From Acidimicrobiaceae bacterium (GTDB lineage Bacteria > Actinomycetota > Acidimicrobiia > Acidimicrobiales > UBA8592): 17,125 nt of DNA. The stretch's first letter is position 1. The number at the start of each line of letters is the position of its first letter. Of the stretch, positions 8,694-15,368 are shown piece after piece. The DNA lies in assembly GCA_002722525.1 (NCBI GenBank), contig PBMJ01000022.1, forward strand, positions 1 to 17,125, written 5' to 3'. The translations under genes were made by a program, and so were the position numbers. A model generated the notes under the pieces. That model ran no database searches, was not told the DNA's origin, and saw only the letters and a program-made list of their open reading frames with translations.

Positions 8694-9146
8694 TTAGTCT
8701 ATTACTTCAATATTAGCTACCAGATCCGAGAAGGTAGCTTGACCTATCCCGTCGCTGCATTGAAGCTGTTGACCTTTTGCAGATGTTTTTGTGACTATCC
8801 CGCTATTACCAATCCATGATGTATCCACGCCTCCCATAGACCAAGCATTCCAAACTTCCAGCACTGAAACTTCCCTTCCTCGAACAGTAAATTCAACTTC
8901 GTCGGGGCTTGTATGGCTCCATAAGGAAATCACCGGCTCACGATGGCCATTAATATCTAATGCCCCTTTGTTTACGGATATCTTTAGTGCTTGAAGACGA
9001 GGAGAATTTACGCTCTCTCGTTTAACTTTTACCAAAGAGCCATCTTTCACTGGGATCCGTACAAGCGCTCTTACTACTCTTCCCCGATAACTGATAGTGT
9101 CGCTGCCAGATTCTTCAAGTAGCTCTGAGATCGTTTGCTTTGTCAT
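8694..9146 (-). CDS. Uncharacterised 150-residue protein, overlaps upstream gene
   Basis: Not recognised. It is a soluble, beta-rich sequence without signal peptide or membrane segment. It opens with a helix (TISELLEESG) followed by SYRGRVVRALVRIPVKDGS, and its most distinctive part is VLEVWNAWSMGGVDTSWIGNSGIVTK at about 95-120 (given here across two adjoining stretches). The repeated strand pattern could suit an OB- or beta-sandwich fold, but that is a guess. The ATG at 9146 overlaps the TGA of the 259-residue gene by 4 bases (ATGA), so its translation is likely coupled to that gene and the two products may work together. Confidence 0.65.
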   Translation of the reverse strand: MTKQTISELLEESGSDTISYRGRVVRALVRIPVKDGSLVKVKRESVNSPRLQALKISVNKGALDINGHREPVISLWSHTSPDEVEFTVRGREVSVLEVWNAWSMGGVDTSWIGNSGIVTKTSAKGQQLQCSDGIGQATFSDLVANIEVID

Positions 9147-9922
9147 GATGGATTGCCAAATGGATCGACGGCATTTGATGGCCAGTAAGGGATAGGGATT
9201 TCTCCTCCAGATTCCTCAAAGCTTTTTGGCGATATCCGCATGGTCTCCATTTTCCCGCTTCTGAAATTGCGTCTCTGTGGAGGTTTCCCATCTTTCATCC
9301 GTTCAATGTTATGAACTCCAAATATCGCTGATCCAGATGCTGCTCCTACGTTTTTCCAATAGCGTGTCTTGACGGTAGTCGGAGAAGGCTCTCTCCCGTC
9401 TTGAGTGAGATTGTAGATGTAGCCGCCAGGCTTCCACCCTCTCAAGCGAAGCGTTCCCTCATGCCTCTTTGGAGGAGTAGGGTCTTCCTGCGGAGGTAGT
9501 TTAATTTCATCTTGAACTATTGTTGAGCTTTTCTCCTGCTCAAGCTCAGCAGATGCTATGTCTATGCGATGTTGCAACGGGTCAACACCTAATTCGGCAG
9601 TTGTACCCTGAGTGGTGCCTTCTTTGATCGGGGCTTCCAAAGTTAATGCCTCGACGCCACTTCCTGTCTGAAAATTCTCTTCGCTCTCAACAGGCAATGT
9701 TTCTTCTTTGAAATAGATGGATCCTGAGGACGAAGTAGAGGCGTGGATATCTGGATTATTTAGACTCTCATTACGAAATAGTCTCTCGTCAGGGAATCTG
9801 TATGCTTTCGGCACAAACCTTCTATGTCTAAGTGGAGCTCCAACCCAGTCAATTGCCGCTCCAATAAGAGCAATAACAATCATAATTGCAGCGAAAGCAA
9901 TAAAAGTTTCTGGGGACGTCAT
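9143..9922 (-). CDS. Uncharacterised single-pass membrane protein with low-complexity linker
   Basis: Not recognised. The 259-residue protein has one hydrophobic segment at about 6-26, followed by a basic patch (LRHRRF, 31-36), which suggests the bulk faces the cytoplasm. A long disordered-looking linker rich in Ser, Glu, Thr and Pro runs from about 50 to 155. The C-terminal part (156-259) looks folded: it starts RLRGWKPGGYIYNL, continues with KTRYWKNVGAASGSAIFGVHN and ends IPIPYWPSNAVDPFGNPS, with many aromatics and glycines. The ATG at 9922 has no good ribosome site. TAATAT on this strand at 9943-9938 resembles a -10 box 15 bases upstream, implying a very short leader. It overlaps the 150-residue gene by 4 bases. 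Confidence 0.65.
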   Translation of the reverse strand: MTSPETFIAFAAIMIVIALIGAAIDWVGAPLRHRRFVPKAYRFPDERLFRNESLNNPDIHASTSSSGSIYFKEETLPVESEENFQTGSGVEALTLEAPIKEGTTQGTTAELGVDPLQHRIDIASAELEQEKSSTIVQDEIKLPPQEDPTPPKRHEGTLRLRGWKPGGYIYNLTQDGREPSPTTVKTRYWKNVGAASGSAIFGVHNIERMKDGKPPQRRNFRSGKMETMRISPKSFEESGGEIPIPYWPSNAVDPFGNPS

Positions 9923-9950
9923 GGGTGATCTAGGCCTATATTACTATCGC

Positions 9951-9980
9951 TGTAACACCCGTTGGGGTCAGGGCGTTACA
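9951..9980. repeat. 30-bp inverted repeat, 10-bp arms, 10-bp spacer
   Basis: Arms TGTAACACCC (9951-9960) and GGGCGTTACA (9971-9980) are complementary at 9 of 10 positions around a 10-base spacer. In leftward RNA the one mismatch becomes a G-U pair, so a stable hairpin is possible. It lies 27 bases past the stop of the 86-residue gene and about 7 bases upstream of the TAATAT box for the next gene. No T-run follows it, so it is more likely an operator or mRNA structure than a standard terminator. Confidence 0.6.
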
Positions 9981-10007
9981 TAAGGGAAGATCTAGGGCTG
10001 GTTTATT

Positions 10008-10268
10008 TTAGCTGGCAAAACTTTCGGATTCTTCGTTCCAAAAATCAAGTGATATATCTGCTTCTTCCCTATTTCGGCTATCAGCATTGTCCCAGAAAAC
10101 GTGATTTTCTATCCACCCCAAAGGAGCTGCGACAAGAGGATCGAAAGTATCTTTAGGTTTTAGATTGCGCGGGGCGAAAATTTGACTCCAAACCCCCGAC
10201 ACTCGAAGCAGAGAAACGCTGAATATGAGAATTGCTGCGCTGCAAGCAATGGGTACCCAAATCGACAT
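10008..10268 (-). CDS. Small uncharacterised membrane protein (86 residues)
   Basis: Not recognised. It begins MSIWVPIACSAAILIFSVSL, one membrane-spanning segment at about 4-22. A soluble, acidic C-terminal tail follows, ending in DISLDFWNEESESFAS. Cys9 is not in a lipobox context. No conventional ribosome site is spaced correctly: AGGA abuts the ATG directly. TATCTT on the leftward strand, 6 bases before the ATG, fits TAnnnT, so a leaderless transcript is plausible. It is the first of three leftward unknown genes, separated from the second by a 30-bp inverted repeat. A short gene with a clean hydrophobic-then-acidic layout and sensible neighbours supports it being real. Confidence 0.6.
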   Translation of the reverse strand: MSIWVPIACSAAILIFSVSLLRVSGVWSQIFAPRNLKPKDTFDPLVAAPLGWIENHVFWDNADSRNREEADISLDFWNEESESFAS

Positions 10269-10413
10269 TCCTAAAAGATAAAGCGATGAAGAGGTTTACG
10301 CAAACTGAATCACCCATTTAATGTTGGTTGGGAGAAGGTGAAAAGATTCTCCATGCCAGCGCAAGGCGGCCTAATGCCTATTACCCTAAAAAGATCTAGG
10401 ATTGGAGGAATAA
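10269..10413. promoter_or_regulatory. Divergent control region upstream of the thiolase operon
   Basis: This 145-bp gap separates the small membrane protein from the thiolase. It holds an imperfect 12-base palindrome GTTTACGCAAAC (10294-10305) and a perfect 6-bp inverted repeat (10331-10352), both candidate regulator sites. GGAGG near 10404 is the thiolase ribosome site. I looked for the KstR (TnnAACnnGTTnnA) and KstR2 (AnCAAGnnCTTGnT) motifs here and found neither. Confidence 0.4.
10331..10352. repeat. Inverted repeat GGAGAA-N10-TTCTCC
   Basis: The 6-bp arms are perfect and the spacer is 10 bp. It sits about 60 bp upstream of the thiolase start, the usual place for an operator. The arms are short enough that chance is a real alternative. 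Confidence 0.35.
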
Positions 10414-11589
10414 GTGGGAGATCCCGTCATAGTTGAAGCGGTACGAACCCCAATTGGAAAGAGGGGAGGCTGGCTTGCAGGGATCATTGCTCCAAATCTC
10501 CTTTCGATTGTCCAGCAAGAGGTTATAAATCGTGCTGGTGTCCCTCCTGAGTCTGTAGATCAGTTAGTAGGAGGATGCGTTACACAAGCAGGCCAACAAG
10601 CCTCAAATGTAACTAGAAATGCTTGGTTAAGTGCAGATATCGGTTACACCCCCGCGGCTACAACTGTCGATTGTCAATGTGGATCTGGTGCACAAGCTAA
10701 TATCTTTGCGCAGGGCCTTATAGCTACTGGTGGGGCTGAAGTAGCTATTGGTTGTGGAGTTGAGCAAATGTCCCAAGTTCCTCTGGGGACTGCTGCGCGA
10801 GGTGGAGGGGGATATTACAAAGATGCACAAACTTGGCCGTGGGATGACCCACCAAATGGGCAATTCGGAGCGGCACAACGCATAGCAGAGAATAGGGGTA
10901 TCACAAGATCGCAGCTAGATCACCTTGGATCTGAATCACAAAGGAAAGCTGCCCAAGCTTGGGATGAAGGGAGATTTGATTTAGAGGTAGTCCCCGTTCC
11001 GGACGCTCCTCAAGTCGATGGCGACGGAACGCAAACGGGTGAGGCGCTAACTGTAACTAAAGACCAAGGATTGCGGGTGACAACAACCGAAAGCCTATCC
11101 AAACTTCGACCTGTTATAGAAGGGGAATTACATACTGCAGGCACGTCGTCGCAAATTTCTGATGGGGCCGCTGCAGTCCTATGGATGGATATTGATTTCG
11201 CTGAGAAAATGGGTGTGGAACCAAGAGCGAAAATTTCATATCACACGATGGTTGGTGCTGATCCTTACTATTTGCTAGACGGACCTGTAGCGGCAACACA
11301 AAAAATGCTGGACCAAAGCAAATATTCCATTAGTGACTTTGATCTCTTTGAATGTAACGAAGCATTTGCTTCTGTTCTTTTATCATGGGCGCAAGTCCAT
11401 GACGTACCAATGGATAAAGTCAATGTTAATGGAGGAGCAATCGCTCTTGGTCATCCTGTTGGTTGCACTGGAAGTAGGCTCATCACGACACTTCTTCATG
11501 AGCTAGAGCGACAGGATAAAGAATTGGGGTTTGTAACGATGTGCCAAGGTGGAGCGTTGGGGATAGCTATTGTTATTGAGAGAATTTGA
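10414..11589 (+). CDS. fadA5: FadA5-like steroid 3-ketoacyl-CoA thiolase
   Basis: A degradative thiolase that cleaves a 3-ketoacyl-CoA with free CoA to release acetyl- or propionyl-CoA. Its 391 residues equal the length of M. tuberculosis FadA5, which acts on the cholesterol side chain. Catalytic residues are in place: nucleophile Cys89 in VDCQCGSG, the NEAFA loop (315-319), His347 in GGAIALGHPVGCTG and Cys377 in MCQGG; the last two have the same numbers as in FadA5. The segment HTAGTSSQISDGAAAVLWMD (240-259) also matches FadA5 as I remember it, and is a better fit than FadA6. The start is GTG at 10414 with GGAGG upstream. It leads a rightward operon with two SDR genes of the same pathway. 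A role on another branched or cyclic CoA ester cannot be excluded. Confidence 0.9.
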   Translation: MGDPVIVEAVRTPIGKRGGWLAGIIAPNLLSIVQQEVINRAGVPPESVDQLVGGCVTQAGQQASNVTRNAWLSADIGYTPAATTVDCQCGSGAQANIFAQGLIATGGAEVAIGCGVEQMSQVPLGTAARGGGGYYKDAQTWPWDDPPNGQFGAAQRIAENRGITRSQLDHLGSESQRKAAQAWDEGRFDLEVVPVPDAPQVDGDGTQTGEALTVTKDQGLRVTTTESLSKLRPVIEGELHTAGTSSQISDGAAAVLWMDIDFAEKMGVEPRAKISYHTMVGADPYYLLDGPVAATQKMLDQSKYSISDFDLFECNEAFASVLLSWAQVHDVPMDKVNVNGGAIALGHPVGCTGSRLITTLLHELERQDKELGFVTMCQGGALGIAIVIERI

Positions 11590-11619
11590 AACCTAAGTAA
11601 AACTAGAAAGAGAGACAAT

Positions 11620-12540
11620 ATGGCCAAGTACCTTGAAGGGAAAAACATTGCCATCACAGGAGCTGGATCAGGTATAGGGAAGGCCATAGCTCTTGCTGTA
11701 GCCGCAGAAGGAGCAAATATTGTCGTCGCCGACTACGGGGTTGCGCTTGATGGCTCTGAACCAACTAGTGAAATTTCAGACGCAGTTGCTCAAGAGATAG
11801 AAAGTTTAGGAGTTGAGGCTGAAGCAATAGCTGGCGATGTTTCTGAGATGGCAACAGGAGAGGAAGTGGTCGAAGCATCTATCAAACGGTGGGGTTCAAT
11901 TGACGGAGTCGTATGCGTGGCCGGAATCCTTAGAGAAAGAATGCTGTTCAATATGTCTGAAGAAGAATGGGACGCAGTCATAGCTGTCCATCTCAAGGGC
12001 CATTTTACAATTTACCGTCACGCTATGGCCGCCATGAGAAAACAGGAGACTGGGGGAAGTATCGTTGGAATCACAAGTGGGGCATTTACTGCTTCTACTG
12101 CCCAGCCTAATTATTCCGCTGCAAAAGGTGGGATTGTTAGCTTAACGCGGTCAGCAGCAATGACTGCAGCTAGCATCAGCCTTCGAGGAGGTCCACAGAT
12201 TAATGCAAACTGTATCGCTCCCACAGCCCGAACGAGGATGAGCGAAAAAGTTCCATTCGAATTTGAGACGGGTGATCCAGACGATATAGCTCCAATGGCT
12301 ACATACCTTCTTTCTGATGCTGGTCGTGAAGTGAATGCACAAATCTATAGCGTTGTTGGTCGGAGAATTTCGGTTTGGAATCAGCCACGAGAAGTTCGAT
12401 CAATGTTTGCTTCTGGCCAATCATGGACACCAGAAGAAATTGAAGAAGTACTTCCTAGGACAATTCAACAGGAGGCTAACCCTTTCATAGAGGATCTTGA
12501 ACGCCGTATGAAAGAAATGGCCAGTGAGGAAGGGAAATAA
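11620..12540 (+). CDS. Long-form short-chain dehydrogenase, Rv3548c-like
   Basis: A 306-residue SDR, about 50 longer than the classical form because of a C-terminal extension (about 250-306, charged and helical). The dinucleotide motif is TGAGSGIG (13-20). The usual NNAG is replaced by CVAG (99-102), and the catalytic YSAAK gives Tyr165 and Lys169, with Ser153 or Thr152 as the hydroxyl partner (spacing one shorter than usual). The pattern VVADYGVALDG and GILRERMLFNMSEEEWDAVI resembles Rv3548c of the mycobacterial cholesterol locus and the SDR part of peroxisomal MFE-2, so oxidation of a 3-hydroxyacyl-CoA to the 3-keto substrate of the preceding thiolase is a reasonable inference. It lies 30 bp after the thiolase, with only a modest AAAGAGAG ribosome site, and abuts the next gene directly. 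Confidence 0.85.
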   Translation: MAKYLEGKNIAITGAGSGIGKAIALAVAAEGANIVVADYGVALDGSEPTSEISDAVAQEIESLGVEAEAIAGDVSEMATGEEVVEASIKRWGSIDGVVCVAGILRERMLFNMSEEEWDAVIAVHLKGHFTIYRHAMAAMRKQETGGSIVGITSGAFTASTAQPNYSAAKGGIVSLTRSAAMTAASISLRGGPQINANCIAPTARTRMSEKVPFEFETGDPDDIAPMATYLLSDAGREVNAQIYSVVGRRISVWNQPREVRSMFASGQSWTPEEIEEVLPRTIQQEANPFIEDLERRMKEMASEEGK

Positions 12541-13320
12541 ATGACTTCCTCTGTGCCTTCATACCCTCCAAGTCGTGATCTTTTGAAAGATAAGTCAGTT
12601 GTCATTACAGCAGCAGCAGGAACAGGTATTGGTTTTGCCACCGCAAAGAGATGTTTAGAGGAAGGCGCAAGGGTTATGCTTTCCGACTGGCACGATCGTC
12701 GGCTTAATGAAGCTGTAAATCAACTTAATACCGATGGGTACAAAACTCTTGGCGTTGTTTGTGATGTAACTGTAGAGGAGGATATTCAGGGGTTGATAAG
12801 TTCAGCAGAGGAAGAATTCGGCTCAATCGATGTCATGGTCAACAACGCAGGTCTAGGGGGAGAAGACAATCTTGTTGAGATGGAAGATGAGCAATGGAAT
12901 CGTGTTTTAGACGTCACCTTAAATGGCACTATGCGATGTACTCGGGCTGCACTTCGTCATATGATTGGAAATGAAGCAGGTGTAATTGTCAATAACGCAA
13001 GCGTATTAGGTTGGCGAGCTCAGGCAGGTCAAAGTCATTATGCTGCAGCTAAGGCGGGCGTTATGGCTTTAACGCGCTGCGCAGCTATCGAAGCTGCTGA
13101 ATTTGGGGTGCGCGTGAATTCTGTCTCACCGAGTTTTGCTAGCCACCCTTTTCTTGAGAAAGTAAGTGATCCTGAGCTGTTGAAAGCCTTAGAGTCCCAA
13201 GAGGCGTTTGGTAGGGGGGCCGAACCATGGGAAGTAGCCAATGTTATTGTCTTTTTGGCAAGTGACCTGAGCGGGTATATGACTGGAGAAAGTCTTAGCG
13301 TAAGCTCCCAACGGGCTTAA
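12541..13320 (+). CDS. ipdF: IpdF-like SDR of steroid C/D-ring degradation
   Basis: A 259-residue SDR strongly reminiscent of M. tuberculosis Rv3559c (IpdF), which acts on the 5-hydroxy group of the bicyclic C/D-ring CoA ester in cholesterol breakdown. Diagnostic stretches as I remember that family: the unusual nucleotide motif TAAAGTGIG (23-31), NNAGLGG (101-107), NNASVLGWRAQ (151-161), SHYAAAKAGVMALTRC (165-180) and EAFGRGAEPWEVA (221-233). Catalytic Ser154, Tyr167 and Lys171 have standard spacing. The ATG at 12541 follows the TAA of the previous gene with no gap, and the ribosome site (GAGGAAGGG) lies in that gene's end, so translation is probably coupled. It is the last gene of the thiolase operon and converges on the LLM oxidoreductase 30 bp away. 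No terminator hairpin is visible in that gap. Confidence 0.88.
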   Translation: MTSSVPSYPPSRDLLKDKSVVITAAAGTGIGFATAKRCLEEGARVMLSDWHDRRLNEAVNQLNTDGYKTLGVVCDVTVEEDIQGLISSAEEEFGSIDVMVNNAGLGGEDNLVEMEDEQWNRVLDVTLNGTMRCTRAALRHMIGNEAGVIVNNASVLGWRAQAGQSHYAAAKAGVMALTRCAAIEAAEFGVRVNSVSPSFASHPFLEKVSDPELLKALESQEAFGRGAEPWEVANVIVFLASDLSGYMTGESLSVSSQRA

Positions 13321-13350
13321 TCAAATAAAGATTTACAAAACGTAATATTT

Positions 13351-14364
13351 TTAGAGTGCGAGTTCTGCCATTGTCCGCAAAGTAGTTGTATTATTTGCTC
13401 CCACAATTAATGTTGTCACGGGAGAATCTCTCCAGAGACCTAGCCTTTCATCGATGCGTTCTTTAGGCCCAACAAGAGATATTTCATCAGCAAAAGCACT
13501 AGGCACAGCCATAATAGCTTCATTCCTTTTCCCATTGAGGAAAAGGTCCTGAATATTTTTTGCTTCCTCTTCGTAGCCCATTCGCCCCATCAATTCAGTA
13601 TGAAAATTTCGTTCCTGAGCACCCATTCCACCTATGTAAAACGCAATAATCGCTTTCTGGGGTAGGAGGCCCTCTTCGATGTTCTCGCAGATATTCACAG
13701 TAACGTTGACAGCAATTTCGAAATTTGGAGGGATTGTAAAATCTGAAAGATCGAAGATGTCTGGTCTTTCTGGCGAGTAATAGAGCGGAATCCATCCTTG
13801 ACACGTTTCAAATGCGAGAGCAATATTTTTTGGTCCCTCAGCTCCCAACAGAATCGGGATATCTGAACGAAGCGGTTCTGTAATAAGTTTTAATGGCTTC
13901 CCTAAACCCCAAGAATTAGGAGCGTCATGAGGATAGGGGAGTGGAAATATCGGCCCATCAGAGACTAAGGGGCGCTCACGTTCCCAAATCTCTCTCAGAA
14001 TCCGAATTGTTTCACGCGTTCTCGTAAGTGGTTTCCCAAACGGTTGCCCATACCAGCCTTCAATGACCTGAGGCCCAGATACACCAATCCCTAAACAAAA
14101 CCTTCCTCCAGATAGTCCATCAAGAGTCATAGCTTGCATTGCCAAAGAGGCGGGTGTTCTAGCTCCGAGTTGTGCGATGCCTGTAATTAACTTTATTTTT
14201 TGTGTGTGGGCGCCAACCCAAGAAAGAGGTGTAAAGGCATCGCTACTGTAGCTTTCCCCGGTCCATAGTGAGTCGTATCCGAGGCTTTCAGCTTCGATTG
14301 CGGTTGGGACAATATCTAATTGGGGCTTTTTGGTCCAATAGCCATATTGGGCTCCGAGTTTCAC
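13351..14364 (-). CDS. LLM-class flavin/F420-dependent oxidoreductase, Rv3520c-like
   Basis: A 337-residue luciferase-like TIM-barrel oxidoreductase, probably using coenzyme F420. The N terminus MKLGAQYGYW, then GYDSLWTGESYSSDAFTPLSWVG, LSGGRFCLGIGVSGPQV (84-100) and EGWYGQPFGKPLTRTRE (102-118) mark the family. IPILLGAEGPKNIALA (169-184) and FYIGGMGAQERNFH, near the middle, match mycobacterial Rv3520c, a gene in the cholesterol cluster with no proven reaction. The start is GTG at 14364 and overlaps the TGA of the MBL gene by 4 bases, so translation is coupled. It is the third gene of the SDR-MBL-LLM operon. F420 use is inferred from family, not from a residue pattern I can prove. Confidence 0.88.
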   Translation of the reverse strand: MKLGAQYGYWTKKPQLDIVPTAIEAESLGYDSLWTGESYSSDAFTPLSWVGAHTQKIKLITGIAQLGARTPASLAMQAMTLDGLSGGRFCLGIGVSGPQVIEGWYGQPFGKPLTRTRETIRILREIWERERPLVSDGPIFPLPYPHDAPNSWGLGKPLKLITEPLRSDIPILLGAEGPKNIALAFETCQGWIPLYYSPERPDIFDLSDFTIPPNFEIAVNVTVNICENIEEGLLPQKAIIAFYIGGMGAQERNFHTELMGRMGYEEEAKNIQDLFLNGKRNEAIMAVPSAFADEISLVGPKERIDERLGLWRDSPVTTLIVGANNTTTLRTMAELAL

Positions 14365-15368
14365 TTCGTTGAACCTAAGCGATAGATACCATCAGCACTT
14401 GGTGCTCCTTCAGTTTCTACCATACCCTTTTGAACCATGTGGACAAGGTGGCTGTATACCGATTGTCCAGCGGCCATATAAAGAATATGCGGAGTGTCGA
14501 CGTACATTTTCATGACAAGATCGGGAATTGCCATGGGCCCTTCAGAGAGGCAGTTAAGTATCTGCTGTTCTCTATCTTGACGATGAGAGATTAGGGATCG
14601 AGTGAAGCTAATGGGTTCAGGGATCCTCGGCCCATGAGTTGGGTAGAAAAATTCATCGTTTCTGTCTAGAAGAAGATAGAGACTGTCCATGTATTCTCCC
14701 ATTGCTCCTTCTGGAGATGGGATAACTGAAGTACTCCAGCCCATAACATGATCGCCAGAGAAGAGACTTTTCTCTTCTTTGAAGCCAAAACACAGGTGAT
14801 TCGAAATATGTCCAGGAGTGTGAACAGCTTCAAGAGTCCAGGTTCCTCCTTTGATAAGGTCGCCATGTCCAATTTCTACATCTGGATTGAAGGCCATATC
14901 GCCAGGTTCATCTTGTTCGTGTTCATTCTCATCATCGCTTGGGAATGCCATACTTTTTTTGAGTTCTTCTAACTCTTCGGGAGTAGGTAATAAGATGTCC
15001 CAAGTGGTCGGTTTTGATCGAAGAACGTCTTCCTCTGGCAACACAGGGTGGCGGCCAAACCCATAGATAGGAGCTCCAGTTGCAGTCTGCAGTGCTCGGC
15101 TTGCTGGAGAATGATCCTTATGCGTATGAGTAATTACAATGTGGGATATTTCCTCTCCTGGTAAACCTGCGAGTATGGCAGCCACGTGGTCGTCGTTCTC
15201 AGGGCCTGGGTCGATAACGGCGACTTGGCCTCTTCCAATGATGTAGGTTCCCGTCCCGGTAAATGTGAACCGTCCAGGATTGTTGGCGATGACACGTCGA
15301 ACTGATGGAGATACTTCTACGACCTTTCCATATTCTGGGTCAATGTCAGTAACATATGGGATCGTCAC
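14361..15368 (-). CDS. Metallo-beta-lactamase-fold hydrolase, LACTB2-like
   Basis: A 335-residue MBL-fold metal hydrolase. The signature THTHKDH gives zinc ligands His81, His83, Asp85 and His86; further ligands are His187 (HTPGH, 183-187), Asp206 (SGDH) and His245 (PTHG). The C terminus (about 255-335) looks like the winged helix found in LACTB2-type proteins, beginning SLISHRQDREQQIL and ending DGIYRLGSTK. An acidic insert (about 130-162, rich in Asp and Glu) interrupts the core and is longer than I expect. The start is GTG at 15368, overlapping the SDR stop by 4 bases, and its own stop overlaps the LLM gene by 4. Such tight coupling points to a role with those two enzymes. Thioester or lactone hydrolysis fits the fold, while RNA hydrolysis as in human LACTB2 is the alternative. 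The substrate is unknown. Confidence 0.88.
   Translation of the reverse strand: MTIPYVTDIDPEYGKVVEVSPSVRRVIANNPGRFTFTGTGTYIIGRGQVAVIDPGPENDDHVAAILAGLPGEEISHIVITHTHKDHSPASRALQTATGAPIYGFGRHPVLPEEDVLRSKPTTWDILLPTPEELEELKKSMAFPSDDENEHEQDEPGDMAFNPDVEIGHGDLIKGGTWTLEAVHTPGHISNHLCFGFKEEKSLFSGDHVMGWSTSVIPSPEGAMGEYMDSLYLLLDRNDEFFYPTHGPRIPEPISFTRSLISHRQDREQQILNCLSEGPMAIPDLVMKMYVDTPHILYMAAGQSVYSHLVHMVQKGMVETEGAPSADGIYRLGSTK

Noticed and set aside
8689..8699. AGACT-T-AGTCT as a terminator between convergent genes
   Set aside because: The loop is a single base and no T-run follows, so it cannot form a usual terminator hairpin.
10294..10305. GTTTACGCAAAC near-palindrome as an operator
   Set aside because: It is short and imperfect with a mismatch near the centre; noted in the intergenic entry but too weak to stand alone.
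10414..11589. Thiolase as FadA6 of the ring pathway
   Set aside because: The VDCQCGSG, TAGTSSQISDGAAAVLWMD and HPVGCTGSRLITT stretches and the 391-residue length fit FadA5 better than FadA6 as remembered.
13321..13350. Bidirectional terminator between the ipdF-like and LLM genes
   Set aside because: The 30 AT-rich bases show no inverted repeat.
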